Below, in pieces: positions 9,376 through 17,658 of a stretch of DNA of 64,000 nt. The stretch comes from Bifidobacterium magnum. GTDB taxonomy: Bacteria; Actinomycetota; Actinomycetes; Actinomycetales; Bifidobacteriaceae. Each line of letters starts with the position of its first letter. The first letter of the stretch is position 1. The position numbers were made by a program, and so were the translations under genes. The DNA lies in assembly GCF_000741255.1 (NCBI RefSeq), contig NZ_JGZB01000004.1, forward strand, positions 124,001 through 188,000, read 5' to 3'. Under the pieces are notes generated by a model. It had not been told where the DNA came from. It ran no database searches and saw only the letters and a program-made list of their open reading frames with translations.

Positions 9376-10008
9376 TCAGTTCCTCGCCGCCATCAGGCTG
9401 TCCATATCGGCCGCGATTTGCGCGGCGATGTCGTCCACGGATTGCGTGGCGTCGATAATGCGGAACCGTTGCGGTTCACGCTCGGCCAGTTTCAAAAATT
9501 CGCGCCGCGTACGGATCTGGAAATCGTCGCCGGCTGACTCCATGCGGTCTTCCGGTCCGCTGAAACGCGTGTGCGAAACGGCCGGATCAATGTCGAGCAG
9601 ATACGTGCGGTCGGGAAGCAGATTATTCGTCGCCCACAGACTCAAGTTGCGGATTTCCTCTTGTCCCAGCTCGCGGCCGCCCGCCTGGTAGGCGACGGAA
9701 GAGTCGAGATAGCGGTCCGTAATGACGATGGCGCCGCTTTCGATTGCCGGACGGATCGTCTCGGCGGCGTGCTGGGCGCGGTCCGCGGCGAACAACAGCG
9801 CTTCCGTGCGCTCGCCCATGGCCGCCGACTCGTAGTCTTTAGTGAGCAGCATTGCGCGGATGCGTGCGCCGATTGGTGTGCCGCCCGGTTCGCGTGTGGT
9901 CACCACCGTGCGGCCCTGCGCGCGCAGACGGTCGGCGAGCTTGCGCACTTGGGTGGTTTTGCCGGCGCCGTCCACGCCTTCGAACGAAATAAACAGTCCC
10001 TCAGTCAT
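9376..10008 (-). CDS. tmk: Thymidylate kinase
   Basis: Phosphorylates dTMP to dTDP using ATP, an essential step in dTTP synthesis. It has 210 residues. The P-loop [10 protein letters not shown] is at the N-terminus, followed by [10 protein letters not shown] and the substrate-site [11 protein letters not shown], all typical of Tmk. The ATG ending at 10008 ([11 protein letters not shown]) is chosen; a TTG three codons upstream is possible, and neither has a strong ribosome binding site. It lies 33 bases after the LacI-type gene and one base before holB, suggesting a three-gene transcript. Confidence 0.95.
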   Translation of the reverse strand: MTEGLFISFEGVDGAGKTTQVRKLADRLRAQGRTVVTTREPGGTPIGARIRAMLLTKDYESAAMGERTEALLFAADRAQHAAETIRPAIESGAIVITDRYLDSSVAYQAGGRELGQEEIRNLSLWATNNLLPDRTYLLDIDPAVSHTRFSGPEDRMESAGDDFQIRTRREFLKLAEREPQRFRIIDATQSVDDIAAQIAADMDSLMAARN

Positions 10009-10041
10009 AAATTCCAAGGTACCGAGCTTTGCGGATACTCG

Positions 10042-11091
10042 CTACTCGTCGGCCCCGCTCGTGATTTGACGCTCCATATCGGCCGCCGTGCCGAGCGTGG
10101 ATTCGCGCACGATGAGCTGGGAGACGAGCGAAATATGCGAAGTGTAGGACGGTCCGCGTTCGATCAGGCGCATCGCCTCGTCGGCGATCTGCTCAAAGGG
10201 CGGACGCAAGGTGGTGAGCGTGGGGTTGCTTTCGCGGCTCAGCGGCGAATCGTTGGCGCCAATCACCTTGATGTCTTGTGGGACGCGCAGGCGCAACGCG
10301 CGTATGGCTACCATCGCGCCGAACGCCACATTGTCGTCCACGCACACGATCGCGTCGGGGCGGTCGGTGGCAAGAATGCGCATCGTCGCGTTGAACCCGC
10401 GTTCCACAGTGGCCGGACCGAACTGGTTCCATGACGGCTGTGTGGTCAAACCGAACGCGCGCAGCTGCGTGTGCAGCATGCTGAGCATTTCCGCCGATTC
10501 GAACGAGAACTGTTCGCCGGCCAAGTATGCCACGCTTTTGACGTTCAGCGTGGCCAGGTGGCTGATCACCTGTTCCATCGACAGCGCCTGGTCGATGGTG
10601 ACGGAAGACGTGTGCACGGAGCGGCGTCCCTCGCCGATTTGCACAATCGGCAATTGGCCCGCGTGCCGGTCGAAGACATCCGTAAGGTCCGTGTCCGGAG
10701 CGCATACCACCACCAGACCGTCCACGTTGCGGTCCACCAGCGATTCGATGCGCGACATTTGCAAGTCGTGCGTGGCGCCGAGGCCGAGAATGAGCTGGTC
10801 GCTGTGATCGTCGATCACAGGCTCAAGCGCGTCGATTAACGCGCTGCAGAACAGGTCGTACGTGCTGGGAACCACGACGCCCACCATTTTCGTGGTGGTG
10901 CCGCGCAACGAACTGGCCGCACGGTTGACCGAATAGTCGAGTTGTGCGGCGGCCTCGCGCACGCGACGCGAAATATCGTCGTTTTTGGCGCGTTTGCCGG
11001 AGAGTACGCGCGAGACGGTGGCTATGGAAACATTGGCCAGCGCCGCCACGTCGGTTATGGAACTCGGGGAACCATGCAGTTGGCGCACCAT
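10042..11091 (-). CDS. LacI-family transcriptional regulator
   Basis: DNA-binding repressor of the LacI/GalR family, about 349 residues. The N-terminal helix-turn-helix is clear (ITDVAALANVSIATVSRVLSG), followed by the hinge helix and a periplasmic-binding-protein-like effector domain ending in LTTLRPPFEQIADEAMRLI. The start at 11091 has an AGAGGAGAG site ten or so bases upstream. The gene lies directly upstream of tmk-holB on the same strand, which may be coincidental read-through. It is near ptsH/ptsI, whose intergenic region carries a LacI-type palindrome. The effector sugar and targets are unknown. Confidence 0.92.
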   Translation of the reverse strand: MVRQLHGSPSSITDVAALANVSIATVSRVLSGKRAKNDDISRRVREAAAQLDYSVNRAASSLRGTTTKMVGVVVPSTYDLFCSALIDALEPVIDDHSDQLILGLGATHDLQMSRIESLVDRNVDGLVVVCAPDTDLTDVFDRHAGQLPIVQIGEGRRSVHTSSVTIDQALSMEQVISHLATLNVKSVAYLAGEQFSFESAEMLSMLHTQLRAFGLTTQPSWNQFGPATVERGFNATMRILATDRPDAIVCVDDNVAFGAMVAIRALRLRVPQDIKVIGANDSPLSRESNPTLTTLRPPFEQIADEAMRLIERGPSYTSHISLVSQLIVRESTLGTAADMERQITSGADE

Positions 11092-11158
11092 GATGTTGTA
11101 CTCTCCTCTAATGCTCTCAGCGCTCGGCCGGTTTGCATGCACGCATGTGCGCGTACAT

Positions 11159-11170
11159 GTGAACGCTCAC
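11159..11170. promoter_or_regulatory. Candidate LacI-type operator upstream of the LacI gene
   Basis: GTGAACGCTCAC is a near-palindrome with a central CG, the usual shape of LacI-family operators, lying about 70 bases upstream of the regulator's start. It may be an autoregulatory site. This is inferred from shape and position only. Confidence 0.3.
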
Positions 11171-11192
11171 CGGGTGATTACGTATGCACAAT

Positions 11193-11227
11193 AAAAAAAA
11201 CCGCCCGCTGGTGAAAGCGGACGGGCC
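11193..11227 (-). terminator. Rho-independent terminator of ptsH
   Basis: Read on the minus strand, a GC-rich stem (CCGTCCGCT / AGCGGGCGG with one mismatch) is followed by a run of eight T, downstream of ptsH. Confidence 0.85.
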
Positions 11228-11254
11228 TCTGCCGCAAATCTTTCAGCGTATAGC

Positions 11255-11521
11255 TTACTCGGCTGCGAGAAGAATGTTGATGAGGTTCTCAGCAACGGCT
11301 TCCGCGTTGTCGCCTTCCACGGTGATTTCCACGGTGTCGCCCTGCTTCACACCCAGGCCCATGACGGACAGGATGGAGTTGGCCGGAACAGCGGCGCCGC
11401 CTTCCTTGGCGATGGTCACGTTCTGGCCCGAAGCGGCGGCGGCCTGAGCGAACTGAGCTGCCGGACGAGCGTGGATGCCGACTGGATCGTTGATAACAGT
11501 GCTACGAGTAGCGGTTGCCAT
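11255..11521 (-). CDS. ptsH: Phosphocarrier protein HPr
   Basis: Carries phosphate from Enzyme I to sugar-specific Enzyme II complexes of the phosphoenolpyruvate:sugar phosphotransferase system, in the cytoplasm. It has 88 residues, the normal HPr length. The phosphorylated histidine is H17 in VGIHARPA, and the ANSILSVMGLG segment matches the regulatory-serine region. The start at 11521 has AAGGAG nine bases upstream. It is transcribed divergently from ptsI rather than in one operon with it. Confidence 0.97.
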   Translation of the reverse strand: MATATRSTVINDPVGIHARPAAQFAQAAAASGQNVTIAKEGGAAVPANSILSVMGLGVKQGDTVEITVEGDNAEAVAENLINILLAAE

Positions 11522-11645
11522 AATGGACACTCCTTTATGCCGATGAGACATTTCTATGTCAATAAGACATTGCGTACGGGTGAGGAACCAACTGTGCATG
11601 GCTCCAGAACCACTATGCTTAACTATAGCATGACACGCGGTTTTC

Positions 11646-11659
11646 TGAAAACGTTTACA
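11646..11659. promoter_or_regulatory. cre/LacI-type operator between ptsH and ptsI
   Basis: TGAAAACGTTTACA is a near-perfect palindrome (12 of 14 positions symmetric) of the LacI/CcpA operator type. It sits in the 281-bp divergent region, immediately upstream of a TATAAT sequence at 11663-11668 that could be the ptsI -10 element. A LacI-family gene ends the adjacent block. Binding by that regulator is an inference. Confidence 0.55.
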
Positions 11660-11662
11660 CGC

Positions 11663-11668
11663 TATAAT
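11663..11668 (+). promoter_or_regulatory. Candidate -10 element of ptsI
   Basis: TATAAT lies about 135 bases upstream of ptsI and four bases after the operator-like palindrome. No clear -35 hexamer is visible, so the promoter could depend on an activator or be a different site. Confidence 0.4.
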
Positions 11669-11802
11669 TGTTAGCTTGTTGAGTAATATCACGCATGGTT
11701 TTTAAGACGGTTTACTGAAAACTTCTGGAAACGAGAGGCGCGGCAGCATCGTGGCTCTTCAGTTCTTGGTCCTAAGCAACCGTCCCCAATGAAGGAGAGC
11801 AC

Positions 11803-13482
11803 ATGATCATCAAGGGTGTTGGCATCGGTCGCGGTGTAGCCGTCGGCCCAGTGCTTCGTATGGCGGATCCACTGCCGGAACCAAAGGACGAAGCCCGCAA
11901 CAATTCCATTTCCGCAGAAGCTGAGACCGAGCGCGTTATGAAGGCGCTGAACGCCGTGAACGCCGACCTCACCAAGCGCGCAGAGGAAGCCAAGAACGGC
12001 GACGAGGGCACGAAGCAGGCCGCCGAGATTCTTACGGCCATCTCCATGTTCGCATCCGACCCGCAGCTGGCCGCGTCCATCAAGGACCTCATCGCCCAGG
12101 GCAAGACGGGTGAACGCGCCGTGCTCGAAGGCTTCGGCGCCGTGGAAGACATGTTCCGCGCCATTGGCGGTTACCAGGGTGAACGTGCCGCCGATCTGCA
12201 CGATGTCGGCCAGCGTGTGATCGCCGACCTCATGGGCCTGCCGGCTCCGGGCGTTCCGGACAGCGACAAGCCGTTTGTGCTCGTGGCCAAGGACCTGTCT
12301 CCCGCCGATACCGCTTCGCTCGACATGACCAAAACGCTCGCCATTGTGACCTCCGAAGGCGGCCCGACTTCCCACACGGCCATCCTGTGCCGCGCCCGCG
12401 GCATTGTGGCCGTGGTGTCCGCCGCTGAAGCCGCCGATCTGAAGAATGGCGAAGAAGTGATCGTCAACGCCGCCAAGGGCGAAATCATCACCGACCCGAG
12501 CGCCGAGCAGGTTGAAGAAGCGCACGCCGCCAAGGCCAAGGCCGCGAAGGCCAAGGAACTGCGCGGCCAGCCGGGACAGCTCAAGGACGGCACGCTGCTG
12601 CCGCTGCTGGCCAACGTTGGCAAGCCTTCCGACGCGAAGGAAGCGCACGAGTATGGCGCCGAAGGCGTCGGCCTGTTCCGTACCGAATTCCTGTTCCTCG
12701 GCAACGCCGAACCGCCGAGCATGGAAGAGCAGACCAAGGCTTACACCGAGCTGCTCAGCCAGTTCCCGGGGCAGAAGGTCGTCATCCGTCTGCTCGACGC
12801 CGGCGCCGACAAGCCGCTGCCGTTCCTGACTCCGGAAGACGAGCCGAACCCGGCTCGGGGCCTGCGTGGTCTGCGTACGCTGTCCCAGCACAAGAAGGTG
12901 CTCGAGGACCAGCTCAAGGCCCTCGCCGCCGCCGACGCCCAGACGAACGCCAACCTATGGGTTATGGCCCCGATGGTCTCCGACGAGTTCGAAGCCGACT
13001 TCTTCACGAAGCTCGGCAAGAGCTACGGCCTGAAGTTCGTGGGCTCCATGGCCGAGGTTCCTTCGCTGGCCCTCATGGCCGACAAGGTCGCCGACGTTAC
13101 GGACTTCGTCTCCATTGGTACGAACGATCTGACGCAGTACACGCTGGCCGCCGACCGTACGCTGGGCTCCGTGTCCAACTACCAGACCGCATGGCACCCG
13201 GCCGTGCTGCGCGCCATCAAGCTCATCTGCGACGCCGGCAACGCCAAGGGCATGCCCGTGGGCGTGTGCGGTGAAGCCGCCGCCGATCCGGATCTGGCCG
13301 TGGTGCTCGCCGGCCTCGGTGTCAACTCGCTGTCCATGACGCCGGTGGCGCTGGACGACGTGCGCGCCGAACTGGCCCAGCACACGATGGAAGAGGCCCG
13401 CGAGCTCGCGGCCCGCGCCCTCAACGGCGAGTTCTATCACCCGGCCGAATGGTGCACGATGGAAGGCTGGAACGAAGACTGA
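11803..13482 (+). CDS. ptsI: Phosphoenolpyruvate-protein phosphotransferase (PTS Enzyme I)
   Basis: Transfers phosphate from phosphoenolpyruvate to HPr, the first step of PTS sugar uptake. It has 559 residues, about family length. The phosphorylated histidine is H191 in GGPTSHTAILCR. The C-terminal PEP-binding barrel shows GAEGVGLFRTEFLF, RLLDAGADKPLPF, IGTNDLTQY and the active-site Cys in VGVCGEAAAD. The start has a GAAGGAG site upstream. A long (about 120-base) untranslated leader is implied if the TATAAT at 11663 is its promoter. Confidence 0.98.
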   Translation: MIIKGVGIGRGVAVGPVLRMADPLPEPKDEARNNSISAEAETERVMKALNAVNADLTKRAEEAKNGDEGTKQAAEILTAISMFASDPQLAASIKDLIAQGKTGERAVLEGFGAVEDMFRAIGGYQGERAADLHDVGQRVIADLMGLPAPGVPDSDKPFVLVAKDLSPADTASLDMTKTLAIVTSEGGPTSHTAILCRARGIVAVVSAAEAADLKNGEEVIVNAAKGEIITDPSAEQVEEAHAAKAKAAKAKELRGQPGQLKDGTLLPLLANVGKPSDAKEAHEYGAEGVGLFRTEFLFLGNAEPPSMEEQTKAYTELLSQFPGQKVVIRLLDAGADKPLPFLTPEDEPNPARGLRGLRTLSQHKKVLEDQLKALAAADAQTNANLWVMAPMVSDEFEADFFTKLGKSYGLKFVGSMAEVPSLALMADKVADVTDFVSIGTNDLTQYTLAADRTLGSVSNYQTAWHPAVLRAIKLICDAGNAKGMPVGVCGEAAADPDLAVVLAGLGVNSLSMTPVALDDVRAELAQHTMEEARELAARALNGEFYHPAEWCTMEGWNED

Positions 13483-13521
13483 TCACTGGTTGAATTCACT
13501 TTTTATGCATAGGTAACATGG

Positions 13522-13548
13522 AAATGGGCCCGCTTGTCGGGCCCATTT
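13522..13548 (+). terminator. Terminator of ptsI
   Basis: AAATGGGCCCG / CGGGCCCATTT hairpin with a short loop and T-rich end, 40 bases after the ptsI stop. Confidence 0.85.
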
Positions 13549-13666
13549 TCGTATGCGTCCGCCTTTCAGCACGCTCATAGAAAATTTCAGTAAACTCTGA
13601 GGAAATCCGTTCGATTATGAATGGGCACAGAAAAGACGTTGGCAAGAAAATATAAAAGGAATCATC

Positions 13667-14221
13667 ATGTTAGTGTCTGCTGATTTTGACGTCATTCCCG
13701 ACGAGTACGCGAAAGCCGCTCCCGACTCGAACAAGCTCGACGGGGAACCGATTGTGTCGTTCCCGTTCTTTATCGATCGCCTGGATCCGCATACGAAATA
13801 CCTGCACTGGCAATTCGTGGATCCGGACTCCATTCCAGTGTGCGGATTCGAGTGGATCCACTGGACCGTCGCGAATCTTCCGGTGGACGCAATCATGTTC
13901 GATCCGAGCGATCCGCATGCGCTGTCCATTCCGGCCGATTTCTCGCGCATGATGCCGGCCATGATTCCGCAGGCCGTCCAGGGCCGCAATTCTTCCGCCT
14001 CCCCGTTGCTGGGCCGTCCGCAGGATCCGGCGCTCACGATGCGTTACAACGGACCTGTTCCGCCGGACAAGGACCACGACTACTTCCTCGAGGTGTGGGG
14101 CTCCACGAAGCCGCTGGAAGGTTTGGAGAACGGATTCTGGATGAATGAGATGATCCACGCCATGCGCAAGAGCCAGTATGTGTGTGACGAGGGCGCCATG
14201 TTTATTACGGGAAAGGCGTGA
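13667..14221 (+). CDS. YbhB/YbcL-type PEBP (Raf kinase inhibitor-like) protein
   Basis: Member of the phosphatidylethanolamine-binding-protein family, 184 residues, probably cytoplasmic because no signal peptide is visible. Family motifs include FEWIHWTVANLP and the DHDYFLEVWGST region in place of the usual D-H-R-Y-x-F. The role in bacteria is poorly known; small-anion ligand binding is typical of the fold. The start has AAAGGAA upstream. A candidate 34-residue protein begins six bases after its stop. Confidence 0.88.
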   Translation: MLVSADFDVIPDEYAKAAPDSNKLDGEPIVSFPFFIDRLDPHTKYLHWQFVDPDSIPVCGFEWIHWTVANLPVDAIMFDPSDPHALSIPADFSRMMPAMIPQAVQGRNSSASPLLGRPQDPALTMRYNGPVPPDKDHDYFLEVWGSTKPLEGLENGFWMNEMIHAMRKSQYVCDEGAMFITGKA

Positions 14222-14227
14222 CGAACC

Positions 14228-14332
14228 ATGGTTGAGGCGATGGCAGCGCTTGTTCTTGGATACACCGCGGTAGCGCTGGCACGCGGCATTGCCCACCACC
14301 ATCAGCATCAGCACGGTGGGGGAGAGCAATAA
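14228..14332 (+). CDS. Candidate 34-residue membrane microprotein with His-rich tail
   Basis: A short ATG frame starting six bases after the PEBP stop codon. It encodes a hydrophobic segment (about residues 5-22) that could span a membrane once, then HHHQHQHGGGEQ, a metal-binding-like tail. An AAAGG stretch lies about 13 bases upstream, wider than ideal. The tight spacing suggests translational coupling with the PEBP-like protein. No family is recognised. It may be non-coding, since 34 codons is short enough to arise by chance. Confidence 0.45.
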   Translation: MVEAMAALVLGYTAVALARGIAHHHQHQHGGGEQ

Positions 14333-14439
14333 TTACAATCGATACCATGACATGGTAATCATGAGACGGATGCGCCACGTATACGGCAGTGTGCTGGCGC
14401 ATCCGTCTTGTGTTTATGAAGCACAACAAGGAGAGAGTA

Positions 14440-15987
14440 ATGGCCTGCACCACCATTTTGGTCGGAAAGAACGCGAGCTACGACGGATCCACGATCATCG
14501 CGCGCAACGAGGATAGCGCCAATGGCGAGTTCGATCCGAAGAAGCTGATCATTGTGCACCCCGAGGATCAGCCGCGCACGTACCGCAGCGTGATCAGCCA
14601 CGTGACGATCGAGCTGCCGGAGAACCCGCTGCAGTATTCCTGCGTGCCGAATGCGGATCTCAAGCAGGGCATTTGGGGCGAAGCCGGCGTCAACGAAGCG
14701 AACGTAGCCATGAGCGCCACGGAAACGATCACGACGAACGAGCGAGTGCTGGGCGCCGACCCGTTCGTCGAGTACCAGCCGGCCCGCGGCGACGAGCCGG
14801 AAGTGCCGGGAGGCATTGGCGAAGAGGACATGCTCACGATTGTGCTGCCTTACATCAAGACGGCCCGCGAAGGCGTGCAGCGCTTGGGTGCACTGCTCGA
14901 AGAGTACGGCACGTATGAAATGAACGGCATCGCGTTCTCCGACGTGGACGAGATTTGGTGGCTCGAAACCGTCGGCGGCCATCACTGGATCGCCAAGCGC
15001 GTGCCCGACGAGGCTTACGTGACGATGCCGAACCAGCTGGGCATCGACGAATTCGACATCGAGGACGCCTTGGGCGATCAGGAAAACCACATGTGCTCCG
15101 CCGATCTGGCCGAGTTCATTGAGGACAATTACCTCGACCTGTCCGTGGAATCCGTCAGCCCGTTCAACCCGCGTGAAGCCTTCGGCTCCCACTCCGATTC
15201 CGACCACGTCTACAACACGCCGCGCGCATGGTTCATGCAGCGCTACCTGAACCCGTACGACGAGGTCTGGGACGGCGAGGATGCCGACCACAAGCCGACG
15301 AGCGACGATATTCCGTGGTGCCGCCAGCCCGACCACAAGATCACGATGGAAGACATCAAGTACGTGTTGAGCTCGCACTACCAGGGCACCGACTACGATC
15401 CGTACGGCAAGACGGGCACGGAAGTGACGCGTCACTTGTTCCGCCCGATCGGCATCAATCGCCAGAGCCAGCTCGCCGTCATGCAGATCCGTCCGTACCG
15501 CCCGCAGGCCAACCGCGCCGTGCAGTGGATGTCCTTCGGTTCCAACCCGTTCAACGCCCTCGTGCCGTTCTTCCCGAACGTGAACTCCATGCCGGAGTAC
15601 GTGTCCAACACGACCACGCGCGTAAGCACGGACAACATCTACTGGGCCGACCGCATTATCGCCGTGATGTGCAACGCCGCGTTCGGTGACACCGCGGCCT
15701 TCGTGGAGCGTTACCAGGAGAAGATGGGCGGTCTCGGCCACCACATGGTGCATGAAGCCGACGCCCGCGTCGACGAGCTCGTGCCCGTCGACGACGAGGC
15801 CCTCGAGCCGATGGATCCCGACAGCATCATTGAAGCAGTCCGCAATGAAGACGTGCGCAAGGTGCTCGAATCCATGAACGACGACATGGCCTTCAAACTG
15901 CAACATGAAACGGATACACTGCTTAATGACACGCTGTATACGGCGAGCATGCAGATGAAGAACGCCTTCAGCATGTCCGACTTCTAA
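14440..15987 (+). CDS. Dipeptidase, peptidase family C69
   Basis: N-terminal-nucleophile hydrolase of family C69 that cleaves dipeptides; 515 residues. In this family the Cys directly after a very short propeptide becomes the new N-terminus and nucleophile; here it is Cys3 (MACTTILVGKNAS), followed by DGSTIIARNED. This fixes the start at 14440, with AAGGAG six to eight bases upstream, and rules out the longer frame. Further family-like stretches are WGEAGVNEANVAMSATET and the GGHHWIAKRVPD region. It is cytoplasmic by lack of a signal. It stands between the PEBP gene and fhs. Confidence 0.93.
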   Translation: MACTTILVGKNASYDGSTIIARNEDSANGEFDPKKLIIVHPEDQPRTYRSVISHVTIELPENPLQYSCVPNADLKQGIWGEAGVNEANVAMSATETITTNERVLGADPFVEYQPARGDEPEVPGGIGEEDMLTIVLPYIKTAREGVQRLGALLEEYGTYEMNGIAFSDVDEIWWLETVGGHHWIAKRVPDEAYVTMPNQLGIDEFDIEDALGDQENHMCSADLAEFIEDNYLDLSVESVSPFNPREAFGSHSDSDHVYNTPRAWFMQRYLNPYDEVWDGEDADHKPTSDDIPWCRQPDHKITMEDIKYVLSSHYQGTDYDPYGKTGTEVTRHLFRPIGINRQSQLAVMQIRPYRPQANRAVQWMSFGSNPFNALVPFFPNVNSMPEYVSNTTTRVSTDNIYWADRIIAVMCNAAFGDTAAFVERYQEKMGGLGHHMVHEADARVDELVPVDDEALEPMDPDSIIEAVRNEDVRKVLESMNDDMAFKLQHETDTLLNDTLYTASMQMKNAFSMSDF

Positions 15988-16041
15988 ACCCAAGCAGTAC
16001 GGGAATCGCGCAAGCTTACGCACAATACAGAAAGGAACCAA

Positions 16042-17559
16042 GTGAAGACTATTGACGAATTCACCATGCCATACGGAGTGGTGGATAAAATTGACGCATT
16101 TGGCTATCTTGAAGAGCTGAAGAAGAATCCGGATGCGCCACGCAAACACGGCAAGATCCTGCTCGTGACCTCGGATACACCGCTGAAGGCTTCCCGTGGC
16201 GAAGGCAAGACCACCGCCACTATCGCTCTTATCGACGCGCTGCGTGAGCGCGGCATCGACGCGGCCGCCGTACTGCGCCAACCGAGCATGGGCATTACCG
16301 CAGCCGGTTCCAAGGGTGGCGCTTCGGGCGGCGGCAAGTCGTCGCTGGAACACCCCGAACTGGCCGACTGGGGCCTGTGTGGAGAAATGGCCGCCATTGA
16401 AAACGCCCAGAACCTGCTCGCCTCGTTCGCAGAAAAGGCCGTGGACGACGGACTGATCGACACGGTGCTCGTGCCGCGCGTCTCCGAAGTGCCGTCGCGC
16501 ATGCTGCGCGCCACCGTGGTGGACCGCGGCAAGGCGAACGTGCCCGAGCGCACCGTGCTGACGCCGGCCAGCGAACTCATGCAGATTGTGGTGCTGTCGC
16601 GTTCCATGGAAGAGATTTCCGAGCGCGTGGGCAACATGATCGCGGGCACGAAAGACGGCAAGGCCGTGCTGTTCCGTGAATTCGTCGACCTGTGGCGCAT
16701 CACGAACATCCTGACCGACGCCGTCAAGCCCGTCAAGACGCAGACGCAGCAGGGTTCTCCCGTCTACCTGCACTGCGGTCCGTTCGGCAACGTGTCGCTC
16801 GGCATTCCGTCGCTCGTGTCCGTGGAAATGGCCTGCTCGCTGCATGACGTGGTTGTGGTGGAAGCCGGTTACGGCGCCGACGCCGGCGCCCAGAAGTGGC
16901 TCGATATCGCGTGCCGTGAATATGGTGCGCAGTGGCCGTCCTTCGCCGTGATCGTGACGCGCGCCACCACGTGGCGTGACGACCCGGCGCTGCAGTGGCG
17001 CTACCCGTTCCACGTGAAACATTTGGAGAATCTCGATATTCCAACGTTCCCGCTGATCAACCTGTGGGACGGCGAAGACGGCGAGATTCCGGAGCTGCGT
17101 GAAGAGGCCAAGGAACTCGGCTTCCGTACGCCGATTATCGGCAACCTGTTCCGTGACGGCGGCGAGGGCATCGCCGACCAGCTTGATCCGCTGATCGACG
17201 CGATTGAGAACCATCCGATGCCATCGGCCGTGCACAGCCACAAGGGCATGTCGCTCGTGGAGAACTTGCGTTGGACTGCCGAGAAGGCGTATGGCGTGCC
17301 GCGTGAGCGTGTGATCTTCAAGGACGGCTTCACGGATTCGCTGCTGTCCGCGGCAAGGCTGTGCAAGTCGGCCGGTTTCGACATTACGGAACTGGCGCTG
17401 CTGGCCGTCAAGTCCCCGGCCACGATGACCGACGACGACACGGCCCCCGCCGACGAGCGTACGGTAACGCTCAAGAAGGTGGAACCGCATACGGGCGCCG
17501 GCGTTGTCCAGGTGAACTTGACGACGTCGCTGACCACGCCGATGCCGAAGATCGTGTGA
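16042..17559 (+). CDS. fhs: Formate-tetrahydrofolate ligase
   Basis: Joins formate to tetrahydrofolate with ATP to give 10-formyl-THF, feeding purine and initiator-tRNA formylation. The nucleotide-binding loop is at about residues 46-58 (TPLKASRGEGKTT), and RQPSMGITAAGSKGGASGGG matches the family's RQPSxGPxFGxKGGA region. It has 505 residues, against about 550-560 in most homologues. The GTG start at 16042 has GAAAGGAAC upstream. The coding sequence contains a 15-of-16 parS match at 17006-17021 (encoding PFHVKH). Confidence 0.95.
   Translation: MKTIDEFTMPYGVVDKIDAFGYLEELKKNPDAPRKHGKILLVTSDTPLKASRGEGKTTATIALIDALRERGIDAAAVLRQPSMGITAAGSKGGASGGGKSSLEHPELADWGLCGEMAAIENAQNLLASFAEKAVDDGLIDTVLVPRVSEVPSRMLRATVVDRGKANVPERTVLTPASELMQIVVLSRSMEEISERVGNMIAGTKDGKAVLFREFVDLWRITNILTDAVKPVKTQTQQGSPVYLHCGPFGNVSLGIPSLVSVEMACSLHDVVVVEAGYGADAGAQKWLDIACREYGAQWPSFAVIVTRATTWRDDPALQWRYPFHVKHLENLDIPTFPLINLWDGEDGEIPELREEAKELGFRTPIIGNLFRDGGEGIADQLDPLIDAIENHPMPSAVHSHKGMSLVENLRWTAEKAYGVPRERVIFKDGFTDSLLSAARLCKSAGFDITELALLAVKSPATMTDDDTAPADERTVTLKKVEPHTGAGVVQVNLTTSLTTPMPKIV
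17006..17021. promoter_or_regulatory. parS-like site inside fhs
   Basis: CGTTCCACGTGAAACA matches the bacterial parS consensus TGTTNCACGTGAAACA at all fixed positions but the first. ParB proteins recognise this palindrome in most chromosomes. Being inside a gene is common for parS. ParB binding here is inferred. Confidence 0.6.
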
Positions 17560-17582
17560 TCTTCCCGTAATTGACGCACTAC

Positions 17583-17619
17583 GCAAAAGGCCCGCAGCAT
17601 ATGCTGCGGGCCTTTTGCA
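17583..17619 (+). terminator. Terminator of fhs
   Basis: Strong stem AAAAGGCCCGCAGCATATGC with its GCGGGCCTTTT complement, directly between fhs and the convergent MIF-like gene; probably works in both directions. Confidence 0.85.
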
Positions 17620-17658
17620 ATGAGTCGGATCTATCGCGTTATGCGCTGTACGGAGCGA

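Noticed and set aside
14359-17586. A 1075-codon antisense frame over the C69 peptidase and fhs
   Set aside because: Both genes on the plus strand are identified by clear motifs, and the antisense product is His/Val/Arg-rich shadow sequence of a high-GC codon pattern.
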